12,012 nt of DNA, taken from assembly GCA_030067055.1 (NCBI GenBank), contig JASJAL010000234.1, positions 1 to 12,012 of the forward strand. The letters run 5' to 3'. Both the position numbers and the translations under genes were made by a program. Source of the DNA: Kiloniellales bacterium. Its GTDB lineage: Bacteria; Pseudomonadota; Alphaproteobacteria; Kiloniellales; JAKSBE01. Numbering within the stretch: position 1 is the stretch's first letter; every line of letters begins with the position of its first letter. A model generated the notes under the pieces. The model was not told the DNA's origin. It was given only the letters and a program-made list of their open reading frames with translations, and searched no databases. This document shows positions 1 through 8,103 of this stretch, piece after piece.

Positions 1-14
1 CTGTCGACAGACAT
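1..14 (-). CDS. pntAB: NAD(P) transhydrogenase subunit alpha part 2 (PntAB), first codons only
   Basis: Only the first four codons (M-S-V-D) are inside the window, so identity is inferred from position. An ATG on the minus strand begins at 14, one base after the pntAA stop codon. It is preceded by a strong Shine-Dalgarno sequence (GGGGAGG, at 24-30) with a 9-base spacer, inside the end of pntAA. In alphaproteobacteria with a split alpha subunit, pntAA is normally followed directly by pntAB, a small membrane protein, and then pntB. Nothing of the protein itself can be checked here. Confidence 0.5.
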
Positions 15-15
15 C

Positions 16-1170
16 TCAGCCGGCCTCCCCGCTCAACTGTGGATGGACGACCTTGCCCTCGTGGGTGATGCAGGTGCCCTTGATGATCTCGTCCTCCCAA
101 TCGATCTTCAGCTCGCCGCTCTCCGAATCGATGATGAGCTTGAGGAAGTTCAGGAGGTTCTTGGCGTAGAGCGCGCTGGCGTCGACCGCCAGGCGGCCCG
201 GCACGTTGTGGTGGCCGACGATCTTGACGCCGTGCTTGGTGACCACCTTGCCGGCCTGCGCCAGCGTGCAGTTGCCGCCGGTCTCGACCGCCAGGTCGAC
301 GACCACCGAGCCGGGCTTCATCGACTTGACCATAGCCTCGTCGACCAGCTTGGGCGCGGGCCGGCCAGGGATCAGCGCGGTAGTGATGACGATGTCCTGT
401 TTGGCGATGGTCTCGGAAATCAGCGCAGCCTGCTTCTTCTTGTATTCCTCGCTCATCTCCTTGGCATAGCCGCCGGCGGTCTCGGCCTGCTTGAACTCCT
501 CGTCCTCGACCGCGACGAAGCTGGCGCCCAGGCTCTCGACCTGCTCCTTGGCGGCCGGCCGGACGTCGGTCGCCGAGACGATGGCGCCGAGCCGGCGCGC
601 GGTGGCGATCGCCTGCAGGCCGGCGACGCCCGCGCCCATCACCAGGGCCCGGGCCGGCGCGATGGTGCCCGCCGCAGTCATCATCATCGGAAAGGCGCGG
701 CCGAACTCCGCCGCCGCGTCCAGCACCGCCTTGTAGCCGGCCAGGTTGGCCTGCGAAGACAGCACGTCCATCGACTGGGCCCGGGTGATCCGCGGGATCA
801 TCTCCATGGCAAACGCGGTGACCCCCGCCTTGGCCGCCGCCTCGACTCCGGCCTTGTCACGCATCGGGTCGAAGAGCGCGAGGAGCACCGCGTCCTTGCC
901 GATCAGGGCGAATTCATCGCTCGCCTCGCCCTCGGCCATCGGCCGCTGCACCTTGAGCACCACGTTGGCGCCGTCGAGCGCCGTCTTCTCGTCCTTGGCG
1001 ATGCTGGCACCGGCCTTCTTGTAGGCCTCGTCCGTCATCGCCGCGCCCTGCCCTGCACCCTTCTCGACGCTGACGTCCGCGCCGAGGCCGACCAGCGCCT
1101 TGACGGTATCGGGCGACGCCGCCACACGCGCCTCTTGCGGATGGCGTTCCTTCGGGATCGCGATTTTCAT
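16..1170 (-). CDS. pntAA: Re/Si-specific NAD(P)(+) transhydrogenase subunit alpha part 1 (PntAA, NAD(H)-binding domain I)
   Basis: This is the soluble NAD(H)-binding subunit of the proton-translocating transhydrogenase. The enzyme passes hydride from NADH to NADP+ using the proton gradient, at the cytoplasmic face of the membrane. The 384-residue product opens with MKIAIPKER and has a Rossmann motif GAGVAG at 179-184, followed by SATDVRP. As I recall the R. rubrum domain I structure, its RQD-loop and mobile-loop residues are R127, Q132, D135, S138, Y146, Y235 and M239; all fall at the same numbers here. The split alpha subunit is the usual alphaproteobacterial arrangement. I chose the ATG at 1170 over the in-frame TTG at 1173 because it gives the standard N terminus; a GGGGG tract lies 4 bases upstream. 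The stop is one base from the pntAB start, so the two are probably coupled. Confidence 0.97.
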   Translation of the reverse strand: MKIAIPKERHPQEARVAASPDTVKALVGLGADVSVEKGAGQGAAMTDEAYKKAGASIAKDEKTALDGANVVLKVQRPMAEGEASDEFALIGKDAVLLALFDPMRDKAGVEAAAKAGVTAFAMEMIPRITRAQSMDVLSSQANLAGYKAVLDAAAEFGRAFPMMMTAAGTIAPARALVMGAGVAGLQAIATARRLGAIVSATDVRPAAKEQVESLGASFVAVEDEEFKQAETAGGYAKEMSEEYKKKQAALISETIAKQDIVITTALIPGRPAPKLVDEAMVKSMKPGSVVVDLAVETGGNCTLAQAGKVVTKHGVKIVGHHNVPGRLAVDASALYAKNLLNFLKLIIDSESGELKIDWEDEIIKGTCITHEGKVVHPQLSGEAG

Positions 1171-1293
1171 CAAACCCCCGGCTTCCCTGAATGGCCCCTC
1201 CTCTAGTTAAGAGCGCAGAATCTCCCTGCTTGCAAGTCCTTCGCCTGCAATAGGTCGGTGATCTGTCGGAAGCTTGGAAGTGTCAGGCGGGAT

Positions 1294-2661
1294 TCATCGC
1301 GACCTGGTCGCATCGCGCCCGACCGACGGGTCGGACGTGGTGCGCACCGAGAAGCCGCTCTGCTCGGCGATCAGGTCGGCTTCGCGCAGCGATGACGCGG
1401 GCGTTTCTTCCAGGACCAGGCCCTCGATGCCACGGCGCGGACTCGGCACGGCGGCCACGGCCGGAAATCCTGCCCGGAAGGCTAAGGTCGCCTGCCAGCG
1501 GTCGTCGCCCAGGACCTCGGCCAGGCGGGCGCCGATGGCGGACTCGCGTTTGAGCTGCCGGTCGCGGTCGATGACCTGGACGATCTGGTTCATCGGCTGC
1601 ATGGCCAGGCCCTGAGCCGTCGCCCAAAGCTGCAGGCGCTGCCAGAACAAGCCCGCGCGCAAGGCGGTCGCCCGCTCGTAGGGATCGCGGACCGCAATGA
1701 TACCGACCAGAGGCGCGGTCGCCAGCTGAACGTCCTGGGTCGCCGCGACCCACTGGCGATGGGTCTTCTCCGGCTCCGGCTTGGGCAGCATCTTGACCGC
1801 GGCGAGCGACAGTGGCGGCAGGCCGAAGGAGTCGATGGTCGGACCGTCCCGATGCCGCTCGATCTCTCGGGGCGTCAACCGGAACCAGGCGTTGCTGGCC
1901 TCGATCATCTCCCGGTCGGCCACGATGGCCTCGGTGGCATCGACCATCAGTCGGTCGAAGACCGCGCGCCGGGCCCCGTCTTCCAGCAGCACCAGGCGCA
2001 GGGACTCGTCCTCGCGCGCCAGGTCGTTGAAGGCCCACAGCGTCTCCCGCGGCACGCTCCGATCGGTGAGATAAGGGCCGCGGTTGGTGTGGCGCTGCGA
2101 TATCGCGGCATAGAGCCCAGAAATGTCCCGTCGGCTGGGCGTGAAGCGCAGGCGGGCGACCGCCTCGGGCGCGGCAACGGTCGGCATCTCGGCCTGGGGC
2201 TCGGCGAGCTTGCCGGGCAGGAACTCGACCTCCGGCCGCAGTCCCTGGGCGCCGGCGGCCAGCACCATGTTCTCAAGGGCGCAACCCAGGGAGATGTGCT
2301 GTTCGCGCCGGAAGGGGTCCATCGGGCCGAGGTGCCGCCCCGGATCGGCCAACAGCTCCAGGGACTCCGCGCCGACCCGGAACAGCCAGGGCTGGGTGTT
2401 GTGGACGCTGGCGGCCAGGACCCCAGCGCGCACGAGCGCCAAGGGGCCCTCGCTCGGCCCCAGGCCCTGCCAGCTCTTCCAGGGCTCGTAGGCCGGCCCA
2501 CGGCCGACGCTGAAGACGCCGGTGTCATAGGCCCGCCAGGCCAGGCCGCCGGCGGCCAGCAGGGCGAGCCCGCCGGCGCGCTTCAGGAATACGCGGCGCG
2601 TGTCGGGTTCCGAGCCGGGCTCCAGGGGCCAGGCCTCTAAGGTCTCGCGGTCTTGCGTCAT
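1294..2661 (-). CDS. Twin-arginine-signal nitroreductase family protein (Acg-like FMN-binding)
   Basis: The 455-residue product belongs to the flavin nitroreductase superfamily, closest in my recognition to the Acg (Rv2032)-like group. Visible marks are SVHNTQPW at 85-92, an FMN-site-like stretch near the N terminus of the domain, RHTNRGPY at 190-197, and a C-terminal RAGFPAVAAVPSPRR at 396-410, which is typical of this group. The N terminus carries a near-consensus Tat motif, TRRVFLK at 21-27, followed by a hydrophobic stretch to about 41. This implies export of the folded, flavin-loaded protein, or anchoring by an uncleaved signal. No clear A-x-A cleavage site is seen. The start is uncertain: an in-frame GTG at 2670 is possible, and the GGGAGG at 2663-2668 sits only one base from the ATG, which is too close for a normal ribosome binding site. 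Substrate unknown. It lies 123 bases upstream of pntAA on the same strand; a functional link is speculative. Confidence 0.85.
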   Translation of the reverse strand: MTQDRETLEAWPLEPGSEPDTRRVFLKRAGGLALLAAGGLAWRAYDTGVFSVGRGPAYEPWKSWQGLGPSEGPLALVRAGVLAASVHNTQPWLFRVGAESLELLADPGRHLGPMDPFRREQHISLGCALENMVLAAGAQGLRPEVEFLPGKLAEPQAEMPTVAAPEAVARLRFTPSRRDISGLYAAISQRHTNRGPYLTDRSVPRETLWAFNDLAREDESLRLVLLEDGARRAVFDRLMVDATEAIVADREMIEASNAWFRLTPREIERHRDGPTIDSFGLPPLSLAAVKMLPKPEPEKTHRQWVAATQDVQLATAPLVGIIAVRDPYERATALRAGLFWQRLQLWATAQGLAMQPMNQIVQVIDRDRQLKRESAIGARLAEVLGDDRWQATLAFRAGFPAVAAVPSPRRGIEGLVLEETPASSLREADLIAEQSGFSVRTTSDPSVGRDATRSR

Positions 2662-2675
2662 GCCTCCCACCTGTC

Positions 2676-2689
2676 AGGACCAGGGTCCT
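2676..2689. repeat. Short inverted repeat upstream of the nitroreductase gene
   Basis: Perfect 6-base arms (AGGACC and GGTCCT) flank a 2-base centre, 14 bases upstream of the nitroreductase ATG on its coding side. The loop is too tight for a stable hairpin, so if it is functional it would act as a DNA-binding site for a dimeric protein. In such GC-rich DNA a match of this length can arise by chance. The neighbouring stretch at about 2690-2725 is unusually AT-rich and would suit a promoter, but I see no good -35/-10 pair. Confidence 0.2.
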
Positions 2690-2888
2690 TAACGGTGCCG
2701 ATCTTTACCAAAAAGAAGTTACGGAAGCCTGAGCCGCCTCCGCGATCCAGGGCATGTGCGCAGACCGGTCCGTTGTCGCCGTCGGGCAAGGCAGGCCGCT
2801 CCAGGGATGCTCGGGATCGGCCCTATTCTGGAGAGCTTTGGTTTCCGGGGCCTTAATCCGATAGGTGCAGGGCTGTCCGGGCCAGCGA
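2690..2888. other. Intergenic region between the ABC1-like and nitroreductase genes
   Basis: This gap of about 200 bases is long for this dense region. The part next to the nitroreductase (about 2690-2725) is AT-rich compared with its surroundings and contains an A-run on the plus strand. Short reading frames on the plus strand here have proline/arginine-rich composition and no ribosome binding site, so I do not call a gene. No terminator with a T-run was seen after the ABC1-like gene. The gap suggests that the nitroreductase has its own promoter. Confidence 0.35.
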
Positions 2889-4253
2889 TCAGCCCGCTGC
2901 CGGGACCTCGGCCGCCTTCAGCGCCTTGGTTTGCCGCTTCTTGAGGGCGGCTTCGTCGAAGTCGGCGACCAGGTCGTGGAACAGGCGGTGCCAGTTGATC
3001 TCGGCCTTGAGGTGCATGAAGACCGAACCCAGGCCGATGGCGGCGCGGTCCATCAGGACGAACTCGCGCGGCGGGGTGACGCCGCCGACCCGCTTCAGCT
3101 CCTTGTGCACCTTGCCGGCGACCTGGGCGCCGTAGAGGCCGCTCTCGCTGTCCTGGATCTTGCGGACCTTGTCCTCCAGCAGGGGCGCGTAGATGAACTC
3201 GGCCCAGATGTTGAGGACGTCGAGCAGCTCCTTGTCGATGCCGGTGAAGCCCCAGGTCTCGTAGGCGCTGACCGCCAGCGCCTCGTCGCCGGCCTCCAGG
3301 GCATGGTAGAGGTCGATGACCCCTCGGACGAAGCTTGAGTGGAAGACCCGGATGCAGCCGAAGTCGAGCAGGTTGACCGAGCCGTCCTCGCGCAGGCTGT
3401 AGTTGCCCAGGTGCGGATCGCCGTGGATCACCCCGTAGTAGTAGAAGGGCACGTACCAGGCCCGGAACATGTTGTAGGCCACGGTGTTGCGGAGCTCAGT
3501 GTCCGGATGGCCGGCGACGAAGTCCATGATCGGCGTCCCGCCGAGCCAGGTCATGGTCAACAGGCGGTCGGTCGAGAGCTCCGGCAATACATCGGGCACC
3601 CGCACGCCGGGCTCTTCAGCGAGCATATCGGCGTAGAGGTGCATGTGCCGGGCCTCGCGGTCGTAGTCCAGCTCCTCGCGGAGGCGCTCCGACAGCTCCT
3701 TGTAGATTTCCGAGGGATCGATCGCCTTGTCGCTGCGCCGGTAGATCGAGAACACCAGCTTCAGCTGCTGCAGGTCGGCCTCCACGGTCGATTGCATGTC
3801 CGGGTACTGCAGCTTGCAGGCCAGCTCGCTACCGTCGTGACCGCTCGCACGATGGACTTGGCCCAGCGATGCCGCCGCCGCGGCCTCGTGCTCGAAATCG
3901 GCGAACTTCGACTGCCAGTCCGGACCCAGCTCGCTACGCATCCGGCGGCGCACGAAGGGCCAGCCCATGGAGGGCGCGTTGGCCTGGAGCTGGCGCAGCT
4001 CCTCGGCGTACTCCCGCGGCAGGGCATCAGGGATAGTCGCCAGGATCTGGGCGACCTTCATCAACGGGCCCTTGAGTCCGCCCAGGGCGGACTTCAATTC
4101 CGAGGAATGCTTACCCGAATCGATATCGAAGCCCAGATAGCGGGCACCGATGAACTGGGCCGCCAGGCCGCCGACCGCCCCGCCGACCTTGGCATAGCGC
4201 TTGACCCGGCCGCTGAGGCGGGAGGACTCGTCAGTGAAATCGCTATCTGTCAT
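2889..4253 (-). CDS. ABC1/AarF/UbiB-family atypical kinase-like protein, soluble form
   Basis: The 454-residue product has the ABC1 (UbiB/COQ8) protein-kinase-like fold. In order: a KxGQ-type N-terminal motif, here K66-V-A-Q69; the alanine-rich nucleotide loop AAAAASLGQVH (124-134); the putative catalytic lysine K147 in ACKLQYP; EELDYDREA (193-201); the catalytic loop HGDPHLGN (277-284); and the metal-binding DFG (297-299). Family members have been tied to ubiquinone biosynthesis and lipid-linked ATPase activity. This one ends in a charged, alanine-rich tail without the paired C-terminal membrane segments of canonical UbiB, so it is probably a soluble paralogue rather than UbiB itself. The ATG at 4253 has no strong Shine-Dalgarno. 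It lies 98 bases downstream of the M3 peptidase gene on the same strand and may share its transcript. The physiological substrate is unknown. Confidence 0.92.
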   Translation of the reverse strand: MTDSDFTDESSRLSGRVKRYAKVGGAVGGLAAQFIGARYLGFDIDSGKHSSELKSALGGLKGPLMKVAQILATIPDALPREYAEELRQLQANAPSMGWPFVRRRMRSELGPDWQSKFADFEHEAAAAASLGQVHRASGHDGSELACKLQYPDMQSTVEADLQQLKLVFSIYRRSDKAIDPSEIYKELSERLREELDYDREARHMHLYADMLAEEPGVRVPDVLPELSTDRLLTMTWLGGTPIMDFVAGHPDTELRNTVAYNMFRAWYVPFYYYGVIHGDPHLGNYSLREDGSVNLLDFGCIRVFHSSFVRGVIDLYHALEAGDEALAVSAYETWGFTGIDKELLDVLNIWAEFIYAPLLEDKVRKIQDSESGLYGAQVAGKVHKELKRVGGVTPPREFVLMDRAAIGLGSVFMHLKAEINWHRLFHDLVADFDEAALKKRQTKALKAAEVPAAG

Positions 4254-4351
4254 GGCAACTAGATGGCCCCGCCAGCTCGACCTGTCCAGCGCCCGCGTCC
4301 GCGAGGCACCATTTGCATTCTATACGAAGGCCGGGATGCCAGGGATCTCGC

Positions 4352-6160
4352 TCAGGCCATGGCCTCCAACTCGTCGATGAAGCCGCCGACCACGCCAAGG
4401 CCTCGGGACCAGAAGGCGGGGTCCGCCGCATCGAGGCCGAAGGGCGCCAGCAGCTCCTTGTGACGCTTGGTTCCGCCGGCCCGCAGCATCTCCAAGTAGC
4501 GCTCGGCGAAGCCCGCCGAGGCGTCCTCGTAGACCGCATAGAGCGAGTTCACCAGGCAATCCCCGAAGGCGTAGGCATAGACGTAGAAGGGCACGTGGAC
4601 GAAGTGCGGGATGTAGGCCCAATAGTGCCGGTAGTCGCCCTCCAGAGTCACCGCCGGCCCAAGGGCCTCCGTCTGGGTCTCCAGCCAGATCTCGCCCAGG
4701 CGCTCGGGCAGCAGCTCGCCCTTTTGCCGCTCGCCGTGGACCTGGGTCTCGAAGTTGTGCATCGCGATCTGCCGGACCACGGTGTTGAGCATGTCCTCCA
4801 CCTTCTGCGCCAGCATGACCTTGCGGCGGGCCGGATCTTCCTCCGCGGCCAGCAGGGCCCGGAAGGTCAGCATCTCGCCGAAAACGCTGGCGGTTTCCGC
4901 CAGGGTCAGCGGCGTGTCGGCCATGAGATGGCCCTGACCGCCGGCCAGGACCTGGTGCACGCCGTGGCCCAGCTCATGGGCCAGGGTCATGACGTCGCGG
5001 GTCCGACCCTGGTAATTGACCAGCAGGTAGGGATGGGCGCTGGGCACGGTCGGATGGGCGAAGGCGCCGGGCGCCTTGCCGGGCCGGACCGGGGCGTCGA
5101 TCCAGGGGTTGTCGAAGAAGCGGCGGCCGACCTCGGCCAGCTCGCCGGAGAAGGCGGCGTAGGCGGTAAGGACGGTGTCCCGGGCCTCCGCCCAGGGGAT
5201 CCGGCGCCGGTCCTCGTCCGGCAGGGGCGCATTGCGATCCCAGTAGGGCAGACGATCGACCCCGAACCACTTCGCCTTCAGGGCGTAGTAACGGTGCGAC
5301 AGCCTGGGGAAAGCCTCGCTCACTGCGGCAACCAGGGCGTCGACGACCTCGTCCTCGACATAGTTGCCCAGGTTCCGGGAGGAGACCGGCCGCGCGAAAC
5401 CGCGCCAGCCGTCCTCGATCTCCTTGTCCTTGGCCAGGGTGTTGGTGATGTGGCTGAACAGCTTGACGTTGGCCCCCAGGACCTGGCCGAGGGACTCCGC
5501 GGCCCCCTTGCGGACCGCAGCATCGGGATCGGTCATCTTGTCCAGTATCTCGGCGCTGGTCAGCTCGACGACACCGGAGGGGCCGTCCAGAGGGAAGCGC
5601 AGCGCGGCCATGGTCTCGTCGAAGAGCCGGACCCAGGCGCCGCGGCCGGCGACGTACTTCTCGTGCAACAGGCGTTCCAGGTCGTCGGCCAGCTGATGCG
5701 GGCGCAGCGCCCGCAGGTCGCGCAACCAGGGCCGGTAGCGCGCCAGCCGCGCCGCTGCGACCAGCTTGGCCTCCAGCGCCTCTTCCGGCAACCGGTTGAG
5801 CTCCAGGGTGAAGAACAGAACCCGACTGGAGATCGCATTGGTGGCCTCCTGCATCGACTGGTAAAAGCGGCCGATCTCGGGATTGCTGATGTCGCCGGAA
5901 TAGGCCAGCTGGGCGAAGCTCATGATGCGATCCAGGCGTTCGCGCAAGACCTCGTAGGCCTCGAGCGCCGCGCCCAGGGCCTCGCCGTCGAGCCCGGCCA
6001 GTTTCCCCTCGTAGCGCGCGCGAAAGGCCTCGGACTCCTCGGTCAAATCGGCCAGATCGGCCTTCAGCGCCGGGCCATCGATCTCCGGATAGAGGTCCGA
6101 GAGGTCCCAGGTCGGCAGGGAACCGAGTTCGGTTTGTGCGGATTGGGCGGAATCGCTCAT
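4352..6160 (-). CDS. pepF: M3 family zinc oligoendopeptidase (PepF type)
   Basis: This is a cytoplasmic zinc metallopeptidase that trims short peptides to about 20 residues, as known for the M3B/oligoendopeptidase F group. The 602-residue length fits that family. The zinc site is intact: HELGH at 395-399 (H395, E396, H399), with the third ligand most likely E422 in LAETASVFGE. Downstream, the Y/H-rich substrate-stabilising segment is present (AYIPHFVHVPFYVYAYAFGD, 515-534). There is no signal peptide. The ATG at 6160 is preceded by a strong AAGGAGG (6170-6176) at a 9-base spacing, which settles the start. A candidate promoter sits immediately upstream. It is first in a run of minus-strand genes and divergent from the acyl-CoA synthetase. 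The specific peptide substrates cannot be told from sequence. Confidence 0.96.
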   Translation of the reverse strand: MSDSAQSAQTELGSLPTWDLSDLYPEIDGPALKADLADLTEESEAFRARYEGKLAGLDGEALGAALEAYEVLRERLDRIMSFAQLAYSGDISNPEIGRFYQSMQEATNAISSRVLFFTLELNRLPEEALEAKLVAAARLARYRPWLRDLRALRPHQLADDLERLLHEKYVAGRGAWVRLFDETMAALRFPLDGPSGVVELTSAEILDKMTDPDAAVRKGAAESLGQVLGANVKLFSHITNTLAKDKEIEDGWRGFARPVSSRNLGNYVEDEVVDALVAAVSEAFPRLSHRYYALKAKWFGVDRLPYWDRNAPLPDEDRRRIPWAEARDTVLTAYAAFSGELAEVGRRFFDNPWIDAPVRPGKAPGAFAHPTVPSAHPYLLVNYQGRTRDVMTLAHELGHGVHQVLAGGQGHLMADTPLTLAETASVFGEMLTFRALLAAEEDPARRKVMLAQKVEDMLNTVVRQIAMHNFETQVHGERQKGELLPERLGEIWLETQTEALGPAVTLEGDYRHYWAYIPHFVHVPFYVYAYAFGDCLVNSLYAVYEDASAGFAERYLEMLRAGGTKRHKELLAPFGLDAADPAFWSRGLGVVGGFIDELEAMA

Positions 6161-6186
6161 GGTGCTGCACCTCCTTGACGCTCAGG

Positions 6187-6215
6187 CATATAGGCCGCCA
6201 TAACGGATGAGCCAA
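6187..6215 (-). promoter_or_regulatory. Candidate sigma70-type promoter for the M3 peptidase gene
   Basis: Read on the minus strand, a TTGGCT (-35; 6210-6215) and a TATATG (-10; 6187-6192) are separated by exactly 17 bases; each matches 4 of 6 consensus positions. Transcription would begin near 6180, just upstream of the AAGGAGG ribosome binding site and about 20 bases before the ATG. The placement in a 107-base divergent gap supports it. No convincing matching promoter was found for the plus-strand acyl-CoA synthetase in the same gap. Confidence 0.4.
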
Positions 6216-6267
6216 GCGCGCAGCGAAACCGTACAGAAGAATGGCGCGACGGCCATAGGGGGATGGC

Positions 6268-8103
6268 GTGGATCTCGATCGCTGGCAAAGCTTGCCCGCT
6301 CTCCTGTTCGATCAGGCACAGCGCCTGGGCGACAAGCCCTTCCTTTGGGCCAAGAGGGAAGGCGCCTATCAGCCCCTGACCTGGACCGAGGTCGCGGATG
6401 TGGTCAGCACCCTTTCCCGCGGCTTGCGGGGCATCGGAGTCAAGCCCGGGGACCGGGTGGTCCTGGTTTCGGAAAACCGGCCGGAGTGGCTGATCGCCGA
6501 TCTCGCGATCATGACCGCCGGTGCGATCACGGTGCCGGCCTACACCACCAACAACGTCGGCGATCATCACCACATCCTGTCGCACAGCGGGGCGGTCGGC
6601 GCCATCGTCTCGACCAAGGCGCTAGCGCACAAGGTCCTGCCGGCGGCGATCGATGCGCCGGAATGCCGCTTCGTGGCGAACATCCAACCGCCGGCGCTGG
6701 GCCAGGACACCACCGTCGAGACCTACGACTGGTGGCAGCTGCTGGACGACGGCGCCAAGCGGCCCGACGACGTGGCCGAGATGGTCGCCAAGCTCAAGCG
6801 CGACGACACCGCCTGTTTCATCTACACCTCGGGCACCGGCGGCACGCCGAAGGGCGTGATGCTGAGCCACCTCAACATCATGCAGAACTGCCTCGGCGCC
6901 TACGACGTGCTGAAGACCCTGGGGGTCGGCGACGAGGTCTTTCTGTCCTTCCTGCCGCTCTCGCACGCCTACGAGCATTCCGGCGGGCAGTTCTTCCCGA
7001 TGGCCCTCGGTGCCCAGATCTTCTACGCCGAGAGCGTCGAGAAGCTGCTGACCAACTTGGCCGAGGTGCGACCGACACTGATGACCGCGGTGCCGCGGCT
7101 CTACGAGTCGATCTACCAGCGGATCCTCAAGGGGGTCGAGAAGGAGGGCGGCCTCAAGGCGAAGCTCTTCCACCGCACCATCGAACTCGGGCGCAAGCGC
7201 TACCTGGACCCCCGCAGCCTGACCTTGGCGGAGCGGATAGTCGACGCAATGTTGACGCTTCTGGTCCGCCGCAAGGTCGAGCAGCGCTTCGGCGGCCGAC
7301 TCAAGGCCTTCGTCTCCGGCGGGGCAGCGCTCAATCCGGACATCGGCATCTTCTTCACCGCGCTGGGCCTGCGCATCCTGCAGGGCTACGGCCAGACCGA
7401 GGCGGCGCCCGTGATCTCCGTCAACTTGCCGGGCAAGGTCAAGATGGAGACCGTCGGGCCGCCGATGACCGGCGTCCAGGTGCGGATCGCGGAAGACGGC
7501 GAGATCCTGGTACGCGGGCCCATGGTGATGAAGGGCTACTGGCGCGACGAAGCGGCAACCAAGGCGGTGCTGAAGAACGGCTGGTTGCACACTGGCGACA
7601 TCGGCGAAATAGACGCCGAAGGCTTCGTGAAGATCACCGATCGCAAGAAGGACATCATCGTATTTTCCGGCGGCGACAACGTCTCGCCCGCCCGGATCGA
7701 AGGTTTCTTGACGCTGCAGCCTGAACTCCATCAAGCCATGGTCTACGGCGACAAGCGACCCAACTTGGTCGCCCTGCTGGTGCCGGATCCAGATTTCCTG
7801 AGAGACTGGGCGAGAGAGAACGGCAAGTCCGGCGGTCTTGCAGAGCTGCACGGAGATCCTGAGCTACGCAAGGCGATCTCCGCCGCGGTCGAGCGGGTCA
7901 ACGCCGAGCTTTCGCCCCTCGAGAAGGTCCGTCGCTTCACCATTGCGCCGGAAGCCTTCTCGGTCGACAACCACATGATGACGCCGACCCTCAAGATCCG
8001 CCGGCACAAGATCAAGGAGAGCTACGGCTCCGTGCTCGACGGCCTCTACGACCGCCGACCGAGCGAAGCGGCCCAGAACGAGGCGGCGCAAAGCGGATCT
8101 TGA
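6268..8103 (+). CDS. AMP-dependent long-chain acyl-CoA synthetase (fatty acid-CoA ligase)
   Basis: The enzyme activates long-chain fatty acids with ATP to acyl-adenylate and then acyl-CoA, feeding beta-oxidation or lipid synthesis. The 611-residue product has the full adenylate-forming signature set: the P-loop YTSGTGGTPKG at 186-196, LPLSHAYEH at 229-237, SGGAAL at 350-355, GYGQTEAAP at 373-381, HTGDIGEID at 441-449, the hinge region ITDRKKD at 456-462, and the C-domain catalytic lysine K576 in PTLKIRR. The P-loop has glycine where many members have a second threonine (GTTG); I believe this is common in a bacterial subgroup, so activity is expected. The overall length and order fit the long (ACSL/FadD15-like) class. 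The GTG start at 6268 has a GGGGG tract about 5 bases upstream; an ATG at 6263 is out of frame. Chain-length preference is not readable. Confidence 0.95.
   Translation: MDLDRWQSLPALLFDQAQRLGDKPFLWAKREGAYQPLTWTEVADVVSTLSRGLRGIGVKPGDRVVLVSENRPEWLIADLAIMTAGAITVPAYTTNNVGDHHHILSHSGAVGAIVSTKALAHKVLPAAIDAPECRFVANIQPPALGQDTTVETYDWWQLLDDGAKRPDDVAEMVAKLKRDDTACFIYTSGTGGTPKGVMLSHLNIMQNCLGAYDVLKTLGVGDEVFLSFLPLSHAYEHSGGQFFPMALGAQIFYAESVEKLLTNLAEVRPTLMTAVPRLYESIYQRILKGVEKEGGLKAKLFHRTIELGRKRYLDPRSLTLAERIVDAMLTLLVRRKVEQRFGGRLKAFVSGGAALNPDIGIFFTALGLRILQGYGQTEAAPVISVNLPGKVKMETVGPPMTGVQVRIAEDGEILVRGPMVMKGYWRDEAATKAVLKNGWLHTGDIGEIDAEGFVKITDRKKDIIVFSGGDNVSPARIEGFLTLQPELHQAMVYGDKRPNLVALLVPDPDFLRDWARENGKSGGLAELHGDPELRKAISAAVERVNAELSPLEKVRRFTIAPEAFSVDNHMMTPTLKIRRHKIKESYGSVLDGLYDRRPSEAAQNEAAQSGS

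Noticed and set aside
43..1206. Long open frame on the plus strand, opposite pntAA
   Set aside because: It is exactly antisense to a well-supported gene. Its product is a low-complexity Arg/Leu/Gly/Asp-rich sequence typical of GC-rich shadow frames.
2653..2856. Possible small plus-strand gene in the gap before the nitroreductase
   Set aside because: It begins inside the nitroreductase start region on the opposite strand, has a Pro/Arg-rich random-looking product, and lacks a ribosome binding site.
3339..4262. 307-codon plus-strand frame opposite the ABC1-like gene
   Set aside because: It is antisense to a conserved kinase-fold gene, and its composition is that of a GC shadow.
4317..4322. 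TAGAAT on the minus strand as a -10 box for the ABC1-like gene
   Set aside because: The hexamer matches 5 of 6 positions and sits about 57 bases before the ATG, but no acceptable -35 lies 16-18 bases upstream.
4313..6178. 621-codon open frame on the plus strand opposite the M3 peptidase
   Set aside because: It arises from the high third-position GC of the real gene. The composition is Gln/Gly/Leu/His-rich with no recognisable domain; the peptidase frame has an intact zinc motif and a strong ribosome binding site.
6207..7724. 505-codon plus-strand frame overlapping the acyl-CoA synthetase
   Set aside because: It overlaps in a different frame a gene with every adenylate-forming motif. The alternative product is Arg/Gly/Pro-rich without domains.
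6622..7851. 409-codon minus-strand frame opposite the acyl-CoA synthetase
   Set aside because: It is antisense shadow with no domain and no ribosome binding site.
6268..8103. P-loop substitution (GTGG for GTTG) in the acyl-CoA synthetase as a sign of inactivity
   Set aside because: All other catalytic motifs and the C-terminal lysine are intact, and I believe this variant is common in bacterial long-chain ligases.
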